DNA from: Variovorax sp.
Lineage (GTDB): Bacteria; Pseudomonadota; Gammaproteobacteria; Burkholderiales; Burkholderiaceae_C
Length of the DNA: 42,753 bases
Assembly: GCA_004210915.1 (NCBI GenBank)
Contig: SEGS01000021.1
Coordinates: 1 to 42,753 of the forward strand
Direction of reading: 5' to 3'
This document shows, piece by piece, positions 1 to 11,484 of this stretch. Both the position numbers and the translations under genes were made by a program. Numbering within the stretch: the first letter of the stretch is position 1; the number at the start of each line of letters is the position of its first letter. The notes under the pieces were generated by a model, which had not been told where the DNA came from, ran no database searches, and saw only the letters and a list, made by a program, of their open reading frames with translations.

Positions 1-1
1 C

Positions 2-79
2 AGCTACGGCCCGCGCGAGCAGGGCAAGTACGCGCAGGAATTCTTCACGACGGTGAAGACGGCGTACACGCTGGCCTGA
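2..79 (+). CDS. C-terminal end of a probable aldehyde dehydrogenase (partial)
   Basis: Only the last 25 codons are present, ending in TGA at 77-79. The peptide contains REQGKYAQEFFTTVKTAYT. A Gly-x-Arg-Glu-x-Gly segment followed about ten residues later by Tyr/Phe-Thr-x-x-Lys-Thr is the usual C-terminal signature of NAD(P)-dependent aldehyde dehydrogenases. The gene converges on the LysR gene with a 26-base gap. The cluster to the right makes 2-ketoglutarate semialdehyde but has no dehydrogenase for it, so this gene could supply that final step; this is inference. The fragment is too short to name a substrate. Confidence 0.5.
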   Translation, partial: SYGPREQGKYAQEFFTTVKTAYTLA

Positions 80-105
80 GTGCGCACGCGCGGGCCTGCA
101 CCGCC

Positions 106-1086
106 TCACCCGGATGAGGTGTCGAACCCCAACACCTTGCTTGGTGTGTTGTAGACGGACCGGCTCGCCGTCCTCAACGCATCCAGCATGATCCTTGCGC
201 CCGGCGACAGGACCCTGTCGCTGCGCGTGATCAACCCGAAGGTGTCCATGTGGCAGGGCATGTCGATCGGGAGGATCGCCGCGATTCCGTGCGTCTGGTA
301 GTAGTTGGCGACTTCCGCGGCCAACACCGCGATCATGTCGCTTCGCTGCAGCATGGCCGTGACGAACAGCAATGCGGCACTTTCGATCACGTTTTCGGGC
401 GGCCGCAGTCCGGCTTCCAGATACATCAGTTCGAAGCGGTGCCGCAGAACACTGTTCTCCGGCGGCACGATCCACCCCTCCGACGCAATGTCTGCGAGCG
501 TCAGTCCTTCGACCCGCGCCAGCGGGTGTTGGGGCCGAACCACCGCGCAGACGGTCTCTCCGGTCAGGGTTTCATACTCCAGATTCGACTTGTCCTGGTC
601 GGCCGACAATCTTGCGACGAGCAGGTCCAGCTTGCCCTGTTCCAGCCGCTCGAGAAGGATGGCGCTGGTCTCGATGTCGACCGCAACTCTCAGCCTCGGC
701 TGGTCCTGCTTCACGCGCGCTACGGCAATTGGCAGCAGCGCCAGGCCCGGTGAAGTGATCGCGCCGAGATTGACTTGGCCGACACGGCCAGCCTGAATTT
801 CGACGACTTCGTCGTGCGCCTGGTTCAGCGTGGCCAGCGCGATCCGCGCGTGCCGGATCATTGTCTCGCCGTACCAGTTTGCCCGCATCCCGCGCGGCAG
901 CCGATCGAATAACGTGACGCCCAGCACCTCTTCGAGATCCTTCAGCAACTTGGTTGCGGCGGGCTGCGCCATGTTGAGAACCGCTGCGGCCCGGTGCAGG
1001 TTTCCCTCCTCCGCGAGCGCCACCAGCAGCAGCAATTGCCGGGTTTTGAGTCGAGCCCGGACAAACCAGTGGGAGTAATTGGTCAT
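106..1086 (-). CDS. gbpR: LysR-family regulator, GbpR type, of the sugar operon
   Basis: This 326-residue protein begins at the ATG at 1086 (MTNYSHWF); the open frame runs on upstream only as the antisense of ytfQ. Residues about 10-70 form the LysR winged helix-turn-helix (LVALAEEGNLHRAAAVLNMA), and the rest is a periplasmic-binding-like effector domain. It is divergent from a chvE-containing sugar operon. In Agrobacterium and Azospirillum the LysR protein GbpR controls the galactose-binding protein gene chvE/sbpA and responds to L-arabinose, D-fucose and D-galactose. I therefore infer that it activates the operon starting at ytfQ. The family is certain; the GbpR name rests mainly on context. 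Confidence 0.85.
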   Translation of the reverse strand: MTNYSHWFVRARLKTRQLLLLVALAEEGNLHRAAAVLNMAQPAATKLLKDLEEVLGVTLFDRLPRGMRANWYGETMIRHARIALATLNQAHDEVVEIQAGRVGQVNLGAITSPGLALLPIAVARVKQDQPRLRVAVDIETSAILLERLEQGKLDLLVARLSADQDKSNLEYETLTGETVCAVVRPQHPLARVEGLTLADIASEGWIVPPENSVLRHRFELMYLEAGLRPPENVIESAALLFVTAMLQRSDMIAVLAAEVANYYQTHGIAAILPIDMPCHMDTFGLITRSDRVLSPGARIMLDALRTASRSVYNTPSKVLGFDTSSG

Positions 1087-1107
1087 AGGGTTTGCGTCAA
1101 TCCATAA

Positions 1108-1120
1108 AACCGTATCGGTT
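1108..1120. promoter_or_regulatory. Candidate LysR operator between gbpR and ytfQ
   Basis: The 126-base divergent gap contains a perfect inverted repeat AACCG-TAT-CGGTT. It lies 22 bases upstream of the regulator start and about 90 bases upstream of ytfQ, where a LysR regulator would bind to autoregulate and to activate the divergent operon. The repeat is seen directly; its role is inferred. Confidence 0.35.
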
Positions 1121-1212
1121 GGGCGAAAAATACGATTGGAAGGATATCTTTGAAATGTCGATACTCGCCCGGCGCAACCGAGCGCACAGATCAAAAACTC
1201 AGGAGACCTTCC

Positions 1213-2184
1213 ATGAAATTCAATCGTCGCGCGCTGGTTCTGTCGATAAGCCTTGCAGCCGCCTCCATGTCTGGACTCGTGCCGGGCACCGCGCTGGCCC
1301 AGAAGAAGATCGTGCTGGGCTTCAGCCAGGTCGGCGCCGAGAGCGAATGGCGTACCGCCAACACCGAATCCATCAAGTCCGCCGCCAAAGATGCGGGCAT
1401 CGAGCTCAAGTTCTCCGACGCGCAGCAGAAGCAGGAAAACCAGATCAAGGCCATCCGCGCTTTCATCGCCCAGAAGGTCGACGTGATCGCGTTCTCGCCG
1501 GTCGTCGAATCGGGTTGGGACAACGTGCTGCGCGAGGCCAAGGCCGCCAAGATCCCCGTGGTGCTGACCGACCGCGCCGTGAACTCCAAGGACACCTCGC
1601 TCTACGTCACTTTCATGGGCTCGGACTTCGTCGAAGAAGGCCGCAAGGCCGGCCGCTGGCTGGTCGAGAAGATGAAGGACCAGAAGGGCGAGGTGCGCAT
1701 CGTCGAGTTGCAGGGCACGGTGGGCTCGGCCCCGGCCATCGACCGCAAGAAGGGCTTCGAGGAGATCATCAAGGCCGACCCGAAGTTCAAGATCGTGCGC
1801 AGCCAGACCGGCGACTTCACGCGCGCCAAGGGTAAGGAGGTGATGGAAGCCTTCCTCAAGGCCGAGGGCAAGGGCATCAACGTGCTCTACGCGCACAACG
1901 ACGACATGGCCATCGGCGCGATCCAGGCCATCGAGGAAGCCGGCCTCAAGCCCGCCAAGGACATCACCATCATCTCGATCGACGCCGTGAAGGGCGCCTT
2001 CGAAGCCATGATCGCCGGCAAGCTCAATGTGTCGGTCGAATGCAGCCCGCTGCTGGGGCCGCAGCTGATGGCCGCCGTGAAGGACATTCAGGCCGGCAAG
2101 ACCATCCCCAAGCGCATCGAGACGGTGGAGAGCATCTTCCCGATGGAGACGGCGGCGGCGGAGTTCCCCAAGCGCAAGTACTGA
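1213..2184 (+). CDS. ytfQ: YtfQ-like galactofuranose/pentose-binding periplasmic protein
   Basis: This 323-residue substrate-binding protein starts at ATG 1213, preceded by AGGAG at 1201-1205; an upstream ATG at 1150 is in frame but has no ribosome-binding site. An N-terminal signal peptide ends near ALAQKK. The mature part is a periplasmic-binding type 1 fold with the YtfQ-like pattern: [14 protein letters not shown] near the start and a DRxVN loop. E. coli YtfQ binds galactose in its furanose form and delivers it to YtfRT-YjfF. Here the matching ATPase and permeases lie about 3.9 kb downstream, with a second transporter between. Arabinofuranose is a plausible ligand because the operon encodes oxidative pentose breakdown. 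Confidence 0.9.
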   Translation: MKFNRRALVLSISLAAASMSGLVPGTALAQKKIVLGFSQVGAESEWRTANTESIKSAAKDAGIELKFSDAQQKQENQIKAIRAFIAQKVDVIAFSPVVESGWDNVLREAKAAKIPVVLTDRAVNSKDTSLYVTFMGSDFVEEGRKAGRWLVEKMKDQKGEVRIVELQGTVGSAPAIDRKKGFEEIIKADPKFKIVRSQTGDFTRAKGKEVMEAFLKAEGKGINVLYAHNDDMAIGAIQAIEEAGLKPAKDITIISIDAVKGAFEAMIAGKLNVSVECSPLLGPQLMAAVKDIQAGKTIPKRIETVESIFPMETAAAEFPKRKY

Positions 2185-2222
2185 GCGCCGGGCTCTCGAC
2201 AACCGACAACAGGAGACTCTCC

Positions 2223-3287
2223 ATGAAGCGCACTTTCCTCAAGACCCTCGCTGCCACCGCCGTCGTGCTGGCCCTCACCCCCGGGGCCCAGGCCCAGGAC
2301 AAGGGCATGGTCGGCATCTCCATGCCCACCAAGTCCTCCGCCCGCTGGATCGACGACGGCAACAACATGGTCAAGGTGCTGAAAGAGCGCGGCTACAAGA
2401 CCGACCTGCAGTACGCCGACGACGACATCCCGAACCAGCTGGCGCAGATCGAGAACATGGTGACCAAGGGCGCCAAGGTTCTCGTGATCGCGTCCATCGA
2501 TGGCACCACGCTGTCCAAGGCGCTGCAGAACGCGGCCGACAAGGGCGTCAAGGTCATCGCCTACGACCGGCTGATCAAGGGCTCGAAGAACGTCGACTAC
2601 TACGCCACCTTCGACAACTTCCAGGTGGGCGTGCTGCAGGCCAGTTCCATCGTCGATGCGCTGGGCCTCAAGCAAGGCAAGGGCCCGTTCAACATCGAGC
2701 TGTTCGGCGGCTCGCCCGACGACAACAACGCCTTCTTCTTCTACGACGGCGCGATGAGCGTGCTCAAGCCCTACATCGACAGCGGCAAGCTGGTGGTGCG
2801 CAGCAAGCAGATGGGCATGGACAAGGTGGGCACCCTGCGCTGGGACGGCGCGGTGGCGCAGGCGCGCATGGACAACCTGCTGTCGGCCTTCTACGGCAAT
2901 GCCAAGGTCGATGCCGTGCTGTCGCCCTACGACGGCCTGTCCATCGGCATCCTGTCCTCGCTCAAGGGCGTGGGCTACTGCACCAAGCAGACGCCGTGCC
3001 CCGTCGTGAGCGGGCAGGACGCCGAGGTGCAATCGGTCAAGTCCATCCTGCGCGGCGAGCAGTACTCCAGCATCTTCAAGGACACGCGCGAGCTGGCCAA
3101 GGTGGCGGCCAACATGGTGGACGCGGTGGTCTCGGGCAAGCAGCCCGAGGTCAACGACAGCAAGACCTACAACAACGGCGTGAAGGTCGTGCCGTCCTAC
3201 CTGCTCAAGCCCGTCACCGTGGACAAGAGCAACTGGGAGCCCGTGCTGGTCGGCAGCGGCTACTACAAGGCCACGCAGATCAAGTAA
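2223..3287 (+). CDS. chvE: ChvE-type multiple sugar-binding periplasmic protein
   Basis: This is a 354-residue protein with a signal peptide (cleavage near GAQAQDKG), starting at ATG 2223 after an AGGAG site. It has the ChvE/xylose-binding pattern: [17 protein letters not shown] at the mature N terminus, [22 protein letters not shown], then [10 protein letters not shown] and [13 protein letters not shown]. ChvE family proteins bind L-arabinose, D-galactose, D-glucose, D-xylose and D-fucose and pass them to GguA/GguB. The next two genes are that ATPase and permease, 13 bases downstream. In Agrobacterium ChvE also stimulates VirA; no vir genes are seen here, so only uptake (and possibly chemotaxis) is supported. 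Confidence 0.93.
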   Translation: MKRTFLKTLAATAVVLALTPGAQAQDKGMVGISMPTKSSARWIDDGNNMVKVLKERGYKTDLQYADDDIPNQLAQIENMVTKGAKVLVIASIDGTTLSKALQNAADKGVKVIAYDRLIKGSKNVDYYATFDNFQVGVLQASSIVDALGLKQGKGPFNIELFGGSPDDNNAFFFYDGAMSVLKPYIDSGKLVVRSKQMGMDKVGTLRWDGAVAQARMDNLLSAFYGNAKVDAVLSPYDGLSIGILSSLKGVGYCTKQTPCPVVSGQDAEVQSVKSILRGEQYSSIFKDTRELAKVAANMVDAVVSGKQPEVNDSKTYNNGVKVVPSYLLKPVTVDKSNWEPVLVGSGYYKATQIK

Positions 3288-3300
3288 ACGGCGAGATTTC

Positions 3301-4844
<1,544 letters not shown>

Positions 4845-4848
<4 letters not shown>

Positions 4849-6071
4849 CAGAAGAAACATTGCCCGCGCGCACCGCGCCCGCCGCTGCCGCCACGCCCAC
4901 CCTGGGCAGCTACTTGCGCCACAACTTCCGCGAATACGGCATGTTGCTGAGCCTCGTCGCGATCATGGTGTTCTTTCAGGTCATGACCGACGGCACGCTG
5001 ATGCAGCCGCTGAACCTGACTAACCTAGTGCTGCAGAACAGCTACATCGTCATCATGGCGCTGGGCATGTTGCTGGTGATCGTGGCCGGCCACATCGACC
5101 TCTCGGTGGGCTCGGTCTGCGGCTTCGTCGGTGCCGTGGCGGCCGTGCTGATGGTGCAGTACGACTGGCCAGTGCTGCCGGCCGCGCTGGCCTGCCTGGT
5201 CGTCGGCGGGCTGATCGGCGCGGCGCAGGGCTGGTTCGTGGCCTATGCGCGCATTCCTTCGTTCATCGTCACGCTGGCCGGCATGCTGGTGTTCAAGGGG
5301 CTGGCGCTGGCGGTGCTGGCCGGGCAATCGGTGGGGCCGTTTCCTGACGTGTTCCAGGCTTTGAGCTCAGGCTTCATCCCCGACCCGTTCGCTGCGCCGC
5401 CCACGCCGGGCCAGCAGAGCCTGCGCATCTTCACGCTGCTGCTGGGCATCGCTGCCGCACTGCTGTTCGCCTGGACCGGCTGGCGCGCCCGCCAACGCCA
5501 GCATGCGCACGGCATCACCAGCGAGCCGGGCGGCTTCTTCGTCGCGAAGACGGTGGTGTTCGCCGCAATCCTGGTCGGTTTCTCTTGGCTGCTGGCCTCG
5601 TACCGCGGCCTGCCCAATGTGCTCGTGGTGATGGCCTTGCTGATCCTGCTGTTCGACTTCGTCACGCGGCGCACCACCATCGGCCGGCGCGTCTACGCAC
5701 TGGGTGGCAACGAGAAGGCCGCGCGGCTGTCGGGCATCGACACGAAGCGGCTGTCGTTTCTGACCTTCGTGAACATGGGCGTGCTGGCCGCGCTGGCCGG
5801 CCTGGTGTTCGCGGCGCGGCTCAACACCGCCACGCCCAAGGCCGGCCTGGGCTTCGAGCTCGACGTGATCGCGGCCTGCTTCATCGGCGGCGCCTCGGCC
5901 TCGGGCGGCGTCGGCAAGGTCATGGGCGCGGTGATCGGCGCCTTCATCATGGGCGTGATGAACAACGGCATGTCCATCCTGGGCATCGGCATCGACTACC
6001 AGCAGGTCATCAAGGGGCTGGTGCTGCTGGCGGCGGTGTTCATCGACGTTTATCACAAGAACAAAGCATGA
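4845..6071 (+). CDS. gguB: Sugar ABC transporter permease GguB (MmsB family)
   Basis: This 408-residue inner-membrane permease of the CUT2 class has about ten hydrophobic segments. It carries the family motif [16 protein letters not shown] in the first third and the conserved [12 protein letters not shown] loop followed by [15 protein letters not shown] near the end. The extended central loop at about 175-235 is typical of XylH/GguB proteins. It forms the channel for sugars bound by ChvE. It overlaps gguA upstream and ytfR downstream by four bases each. Confidence 0.92.
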
Positions 6072-7585
6072 CAACAAAGCCTGTTCTTGAGCTGTCGGGC
6101 ATCGGCAAACGCTTCGGCGACATCGCCGTGCTCAACGACGTCCAATTGCGCCTGTACCCCGGTGAGATCCACGCGCTCATGGGCCAGAACGGCGCGGGCA
6201 AGTCCACGTTGATCAAGGTGCTGACGGGCGTGTTCCCCGCCAGCGCCGGCGAGATCCGGCTGGGCGGCGAGCTGGTGAGGCCCGACTCGCCACTCGCGGC
6301 GCAGCGGCTGGGCATCAGCACGGTCTACCAGGAGGTGAACCTGTGCCCCAACCTGTCGGTGGCCGAGAACATGTTCGCGGGGCGCTATCCGCGCTGCGGC
6401 GTTGCGCAGCTCTATCGCATCGACTGGGGGGAGGTTCATCGCCGTGCCCGGGCCCTGCTGGAACGTATTGGCCTCGACATCGATGTCACGCGGCTGCTTT
6501 CGAGCTATTCGGTCGCGGTACAGCAGATGGTGGCGATCGCCCGCGCCCTGGGCGTGTCGTCGAAGGTGCTGATCCTCGACGAACCGACGTCGAGCCTGGA
6601 CGACGATGAAGTGCGCAAGCTGTTCGAGGTGCTGCGGCGCCTGCGCAGCGAAGGCATGGCGATCGTTTTCGTCACCCACTTCCTCAACCAGGTCTATGCC
6701 GTGTCCGATCGCATCACAGTGCTGCGCAACGGCAGCCACGTGGGTGAATGGCTCGCGGCCGACCTCGGGCCACAGGCGCTGATCGCCGCGATGCTGGGCC
6801 GTGAGCTGGCGGCGCAGTCGGCACGCCCGGCCGAGATGCCCGCGTTCAACGACGGCGCAACGCCCCTGTTGCAGGCCGAAAGGCTCGGCCAGGCCACACA
6901 GTTGCAGCCGATCGACCTGCGCGTGCGCCCGGGCGAAATCCTGGGCATCGCGGGCTTGCTCGGCGCAGGGCGCACGGAACTCGCGCGCCTGCTGTTCGGG
7001 CTCGAGGCACCCGACCGCGGGGTCCTGAAAATCGACGGGCAGGCGGTGCGCTTCGCCACGCCGGCCGATGCCATTCGCCATGGCATCGCGTTGTGCCCGG
7101 AAGAGCGCAAGACCGACGGCATCGTGGCCGAGCTGTCCGTGCGAGAGAACATTGCGCTTGCGCTGCAGGCGCGCATGGGCATGCGGCGCTTTCTGTCTCG
7201 TGCCGAACAAATCACCCTGGCCGAGCGCTTCGTGGCGGCGCTGCACATCAAGACAGCGAGCGTGGAAACGCCGATCGGACTGCTGTCGGGCGGCAACCAG
7301 CAGAAAGCCATGATCGCGCGGTGGCTCGCGACCGAACCGCGGCTCCTGATCCTCGACGAGCCCACGCGGGGCATCGACGTGGCCGCGAAGCAGGAAATCA
7401 TGGAGCAGATCCTGCAGCTGGCCGAGGCCGGGATGGCCGTGATTTTCATTTCCTCCGAGATGAGCGAAGTCGTGCGCGTGGCCCACCGGATCGTCGTGCT
7501 GCGCGACCGGTTCAAGGTCGGCGAACTGCCCGGCGGCAGCAGCGAAGACGACGTCTACGAAATGATTGCGAACGAACATGCTTGA
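6068..7585 (+). CDS. ytfR: YtfR-like sugar ABC transporter ATP-binding protein
   Basis: This is a 505-residue tandem ABC ATPase starting at ATG 6068 (MTTKPVLEL), overlapping gguB by four bases; the longer open frame upstream is a shadow of gguB. Domain 1 has Walker A GQNGAGKST and Walker B LILDEPTSSL. Domain 2 has GLLGAGRTEL, the signature LLSGGNQQK and [13 protein letters not shown]. It is distinct from GguA and most like YtfR, the ATPase of the galactofuranose importer. It should pair with YtfT and YjfF just downstream and with YtfQ, encoded at the head of the operon. Confidence 0.88.
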   Translation: MTTKPVLELSGIGKRFGDIAVLNDVQLRLYPGEIHALMGQNGAGKSTLIKVLTGVFPASAGEIRLGGELVRPDSPLAAQRLGISTVYQEVNLCPNLSVAENMFAGRYPRCGVAQLYRIDWGEVHRRARALLERIGLDIDVTRLLSSYSVAVQQMVAIARALGVSSKVLILDEPTSSLDDDEVRKLFEVLRRLRSEGMAIVFVTHFLNQVYAVSDRITVLRNGSHVGEWLAADLGPQALIAAMLGRELAAQSARPAEMPAFNDGATPLLQAERLGQATQLQPIDLRVRPGEILGIAGLLGAGRTELARLLFGLEAPDRGVLKIDGQAVRFATPADAIRHGIALCPEERKTDGIVAELSVRENIALALQARMGMRRFLSRAEQITLAERFVAALHIKTASVETPIGLLSGGNQQKAMIARWLATEPRLLILDEPTRGIDVAAKQEIMEQILQLAEAGMAVIFISSEMSEVVRVAHRIVVLRDRFKVGELPGGSSEDDVYEMIANEHA

Positions 7586-8627
7586 TCCCTCTTCGAGTCT
7601 GCTGGCGCGAGCGATGCGGCACCGCCTGGCCTGGCCGGTCGTCACGCTGCTGCTGCTGCTGGCGCTCAACACCGCCTTCAACCCCGGCTTCCTGCGGCTC
7701 GAATGGCGCAACGGCCATCTGTACGGCAGCCTGATCGACATCCTGAACCGGGCGGCGCCGCTGGCGCTGGTGTCCCTGGGCATGACGCTGGTGATCGCCA
7801 CGCGCGGCATCGACATCTCGGTCGGTGCGGTGGTCGCCATTGCTGCGGCGGTCGCCGCATGGATGATCGGCGGCGCGGTCGCGCCCGATGCCAGCCGCTT
7901 TCCGCTGTGGCTGGCGTTGTCGGCCGCTGTCGGCGTGGCGACCGTGTGCGGCCTCTGGAACGGCCTGCTGGTGGCGAAGATCGGCATGCAGCCGATCATC
8001 GCCACGCTGATTCTCATGGTGGCGGGACGCGGCATCGCCCAACTGATCACCGGTGGGCAGATCATCACGGTCTACTACACCCCCTTCTTCTTTCTGGGCA
8101 GCGGCTATCTGCTGGGGCTGCCGTTCTCTCTCTTCATCGTGGCGGCGCTCTTCGCGGTGCTGTACTTTGCGATCACGCGGACCGCGCTGGGCCTTTTCAT
8201 CCAGGCGGTGGGCATCAACCCGACCGCGGCGCGCGTGGCGGGCATCCAGTCGCGGCGCCTGGTCGTCGGTGCCTATGCGTTCTGCGGCCTCTGTGCTGGC
8301 ATCGCCGGGCTTCTGATCAGCTCGAACGTGAAAAGCGCCGACGGCAACAACGCCGGCCAGTTGCTGGAGCTCGACGCCATCCTCGCCGTCACGCTCGGCG
8401 GGACGGCGCTCACGGGCGGCCGCTTCAGCCTGGTGGGCAGCGTGATCGGTGCGCTCATCATCCAGACCTTGACCTACGCGATCTATTCGCTGGGCGTGCC
8501 GCCCGAGATCAACCTGGTGGTGAAGGCGGTGGTGGTGTTCCTGGTCATGCTGCTGCAGTCGCCCGAGTTCCGCAGCGCGGTGCGCGGCCTGGCGCAAAGG
8601 CCGCCGTCCGTCGAGGTGCGTTCATGA
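7578..8627 (+). CDS. ytfT: YtfT-like sugar ABC transporter permease
   Basis: This 349-residue hydrophobic protein starts at ATG 7578, overlapping the end of ytfR by eight bases; a TTG at 7566 in the same frame is less likely. It has the CUT2 permease motif ATRGIDISVGAVVAIAAAVAA at the expected place, about eight to ten membrane spans, and the later GGTALTGGRFSLVGSVIGA motif. It forms one half of the heterodimeric YtfT-YjfF channel. Confidence 0.88.
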   Translation: MLDPSSSLLARAMRHRLAWPVVTLLLLLALNTAFNPGFLRLEWRNGHLYGSLIDILNRAAPLALVSLGMTLVIATRGIDISVGAVVAIAAAVAAWMIGGAVAPDASRFPLWLALSAAVGVATVCGLWNGLLVAKIGMQPIIATLILMVAGRGIAQLITGGQIITVYYTPFFFLGSGYLLGLPFSLFIVAALFAVLYFAITRTALGLFIQAVGINPTAARVAGIQSRRLVVGAYAFCGLCAGIAGLLISSNVKSADGNNAGQLLELDAILAVTLGGTALTGGRFSLVGSVIGALIIQTLTYAIYSLGVPPEINLVVKAVVVFLVMLLQSPEFRSAVRGLAQRPPSVEVRS

Positions 8628-9652
8628 GCGCCGCCGTGCCTGCACGCCAGAACCCGGCCTCGGCCTCGGCGGTCGCGGCGCCGCCCGCTTCGCGCCTCAA
8701 CCCGAAGTACTTTCCGCTGGCCGCCACGGTGTCGCTGTTCGTGCTGATGGCCACGCTCGGCTCGGTCCTCTACGAAGGCTTCTTCTCGGCGCAGGTGTTT
8801 CTCAACCTGCTGATCGACAACGCCTTTCTGGTCGTGGTGGCAGTCGGCATGACCTTCGTGATCCTGTCGGGTGGCATCGATCTGTCGGTCGGCTCGGTGA
8901 TCGCGCTCACGACCATGGTGTCGGCCTCGCTGGTCGAGACGCATGGCTGGAGTCCGGCCCTCGTGATCCCGCTGGTGCTGGTCATGGGCACGCTGTTCGG
9001 CGGCCTGATGGGTGTGCTGATCGAGCGCTTCCGCCTGCAGCCGTTCATCGTCACGCTGGCGGGCATGTTCCTGGCGCGCGGACTGTGCTACCTGATCAGC
9101 ATCGACTCGGTCAGCATCAGCCACCCGTTCTACACCGAGGTGTCTCAGGTCCGCATTCCGGTGTGGGGCGATGCTTCGCTGTCCATCAGCGCGGTGATCG
9201 CCATCGTCGTCGTGCTCGCGGCGATCTTCGTTGCCCATTGCACGCCCTTCGGTCGCGCGGTGTATGCGATCGGGGGGAGCGAGCACTCGGCCCTGCTGAT
9301 GGGGCTGCCGGTACGTTCCACGCTCGTCGGCGTTTACACGTTGTCTGGCTTCTGCTCGGCGCTGGCGGGCGTGATTTTCACGTTCTACATGCTGTCGGGC
9401 TACGGCCTTCACGCGGTCGGGCTGGAGCTCGATGCGATCGCGGCGGTCGTGATCGGCGGCACGCTGCTCACCGGCGGCGTGGGCTATGTGGCGGGCACGC
9501 TCTTCGGCGTGCTCATGCTGGGGATCATCCAGACCTTGATCGCCTTCGACGGCAGCCTGAGCTCCTGGTGGACGCGCATCGTCGTCGGCGCGCTGCTGTT
9601 CGCGTTCTGCCTGCTGCAGCGCTTCTTCAACGCGCGCACGCCGAAGCGCTGA
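8624..9652 (+). CDS. yjfF: YjfF-like sugar ABC transporter permease
   Basis: This 342-residue permease starts at ATG 8624, overlapping ytfT by four bases. Motifs include [16 protein letters not shown], a central AIGGSEHSALLMGLPV loop and GGTLLTGGVGYVAGTLFGV. The adjacent, unequal permease pair YtfT-YjfF is characteristic of the galactofuranose/arabinofuranose importer. The first 35 residues are an Ala/Pro-rich cytoplasmic extension. A run of eight T residues follows the stop (9655-9662), with only a weak stem before it. Confidence 0.88.
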   Translation: MSAAVPARQNPASASAVAAPPASRLNPKYFPLAATVSLFVLMATLGSVLYEGFFSAQVFLNLLIDNAFLVVVAVGMTFVILSGGIDLSVGSVIALTTMVSASLVETHGWSPALVIPLVLVMGTLFGGLMGVLIERFRLQPFIVTLAGMFLARGLCYLISIDSVSISHPFYTEVSQVRIPVWGDASLSISAVIAIVVVLAAIFVAHCTPFGRAVYAIGGSEHSALLMGLPVRSTLVGVYTLSGFCSALAGVIFTFYMLSGYGLHAVGLELDAIAAVVIGGTLLTGGVGYVAGTLFGVLMLGIIQTLIAFDGSLSSWWTRIVVGALLFAFCLLQRFFNARTPKR

Positions 9653-9683
9653 GCTTTTTTTTCTCACTACCCAGGACTTCCGC

Positions 9684-11423
9684 ATGCCGGCTGCACCTCC
9701 CAAGAAACTTCGGTCGACCGAGTGGTTCGGATCGAACGACAAGAACGGCTTCATGTACCGAAGCTGGATGAAGAACCAGGGGATTCCCGACCACGAGTTC
9801 GACGGTCGCCCGATCGTCGGCATCTGCAACACCTGGTCCGAACTGACGCCCTGCAACGCTCACTTTCGCAAGATCGCCGAGCATGTGAAGCGGGGCATCT
9901 CGGAGGCGGGCGGTTTCCCGGTCGAGTTCCCCGTGTTCTCCAACGGGGAGTCGAACCTGCGGCCCACGGCCATGCTGACTCGCAATCTCGCCAGCATGGA
10001 CGTCGAGGAGGCCATCAGGGGCAACCCGATCGATGCGGTGGTGCTGCTCACCGGCTGCGACAAGACCACGCCGGCGCTGCTGATGGGCGCAGCCAGCTGC
10101 GACATCCCGGCCATCGTGGTCACCGGCGGGCCGATGCTCAACGGCAAGCTGGGTGGGCGCGACATCGGCTCGGGCACGGCCGTGTGGCAGTTGCACGAGT
10201 CGTTCAAGGCCGGCGAGATCGATCTGCACCACTTCCTGTCCGCCGAGGGCGGCATGTCGCGTTCGGCCGGAACTTGCAACACCATGGGAACGGCCTCGAC
10301 CATGGCCTGCATGGCCGAAGCGCTGGGCACCTCACTGCCGCACAACGCCGCCATTCCCGCAGTCGATGCGCGGCGCTATGTGCTGGCGCAGATGTCGGGT
10401 GCGCGTGCGGTCGAGATGGCGCGCGAAGGGCTGACCCTCTCGAAGATCCTCACACGTGCGGCCTTCGAGAATGCGATCCGTACCAACGCGGCCATCGGCG
10501 GCTCGACCAATGCGGTGATCCATCTGAAAGCGATCGCCGGGCGCATTGGCGTTCCGCTGGAACTCGAAGACTGGGCCCGGCTCGGGCGCGACACGCCGAC
10601 CATCGTCGACCTGATGCCTTCCGGTCGCTACCTGATGGAGGAGTTCTATTACGCCGGTGGCCTGCCGGCCGTCTTGAGGCGCCTCGGAGAGAACGGCCTG
10701 CTGCCGCATCCCGATGCGCTCACGGTCAATGGCCGCACCCTCTGGGACAACGTGCGCGAGGCACCGAGCTACAACGACGAGGTGATCCGGCCGCTGACGA
10801 ACGCGCTGATCGACGACGGCGGCATCCGCGTGCTGCGCGGCAACCTGGCGCCGCGCGGCGCGGTGCTCAAGCCCTCGGCCGCCACACCCGCGCTGTTGCA
10901 ACATCGCGGCCGTGCCGTGGTGTTCGAGAACCTCGAGCACTACAAGCAGCGCATCGTCGACGAAGCGCTCGACGTCGATGCCGACTCGGTGCTGGTGCTG
11001 AAGAACTGCGGCCCCAAGGGCTACCCCGGCATGGCCGAGGTCGGCAACATGGGCCTGCCACCCAAGCTGCTGCGACAGGGCGTCAAGGACATGGTGCGCA
11101 TCTCGGATGCACGCATGAGCGGCACCGCCTATGGCACGGTGGTGTTGCACGTGGCGCCCGAGGCCGCCGCCGGCGGGCCGCTGGCCGCGGTGCGCGACGG
11201 CGACTGGATCGAACTCGATTGCGAACAGGGTCGCCTGCACCTCGACATCTCCGAGGCCGAACTCGCGGCGCGACTGGCCGCCCCGTTGCCGAGCGCGGGG
11301 AACGCGATGCCCGGCGGCTACCAACGCCTCTATGTCGAGCATGTGCTGCAGGCCGACGAAGGTTGTGACCTCGACTTCCTGGTCGGTTGCCGGGGCCACG
11401 AGGTTCCGCGCCATTCGCACTGA
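9684..11423 (+). CDS. IlvD/Edd-family pentonate dehydratase (L-arabinonate dehydratase type)
   Basis: This is a 579-residue [2Fe-2S] dehydratase, the same length as the characterised L-arabinonate dehydratase of Rhizobium leguminosarum. Cluster ligands appear at Cys57 (ELTPCNAH), Cys125 (TGCDKTTP) and Cys198 (SAGTCNTMG). The motif SDARMSGTAYGT near the C terminus carries the catalytic serine. It dehydrates L-arabinonate (perhaps also D-fuconate or D-galactonate) to the 2-keto-3-deoxy acid. Neighbours for the steps before and after are all in this operon, which favours the sugar-acid role over dihydroxy-acid dehydratase (IlvD). The Azospirillum gene is called araC, a name avoided here because of the AraC regulator. 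Confidence 0.88.
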   Translation: MPAAPPKKLRSTEWFGSNDKNGFMYRSWMKNQGIPDHEFDGRPIVGICNTWSELTPCNAHFRKIAEHVKRGISEAGGFPVEFPVFSNGESNLRPTAMLTRNLASMDVEEAIRGNPIDAVVLLTGCDKTTPALLMGAASCDIPAIVVTGGPMLNGKLGGRDIGSGTAVWQLHESFKAGEIDLHHFLSAEGGMSRSAGTCNTMGTASTMACMAEALGTSLPHNAAIPAVDARRYVLAQMSGARAVEMAREGLTLSKILTRAAFENAIRTNAAIGGSTNAVIHLKAIAGRIGVPLELEDWARLGRDTPTIVDLMPSGRYLMEEFYYAGGLPAVLRRLGENGLLPHPDALTVNGRTLWDNVREAPSYNDEVIRPLTNALIDDGGIRVLRGNLAPRGAVLKPSAATPALLQHRGRAVVFENLEHYKQRIVDEALDVDADSVLVLKNCGPKGYPGMAEVGNMGLPPKLLRQGVKDMVRISDARMSGTAYGTVVLHVAPEAAAGGPLAAVRDGDWIELDCEQGRLHLDISEAELAARLAAPLPSAGNAMPGGYQRLYVEHVLQADEGCDLDFLVGCRGHEVPRHSH

Positions 11424-11484
11424 GCCGTGCCCGACAAGGCCGATCTCTTCAACACGCTTTCTTCACGCACCTGTCTTCACACCC

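Noticed and set aside
1087..2202. Continuation of the minus-strand frame of the LysR gene into a 698-residue open frame
   Set aside because: It is antisense to ytfQ, which has a signal peptide, ribosome-binding site and clear family motifs. The extra residues are low-complexity His/Leu/Asp-rich text typical of GC-rich shadow frames.
2223..3287. ChvE as a sign of a plant-tumour virulence system
   Set aside because: No vir genes or virA-type kinase are present, and ChvE homologues are common sugar-uptake proteins next to gguAB.
9655..9662. Run of eight T residues after yjfF as an intrinsic terminator
   Set aside because: Only a 4-bp stem (AAGC/GCTT) precedes it. At most it might attenuate transcription between transporter and enzyme genes.
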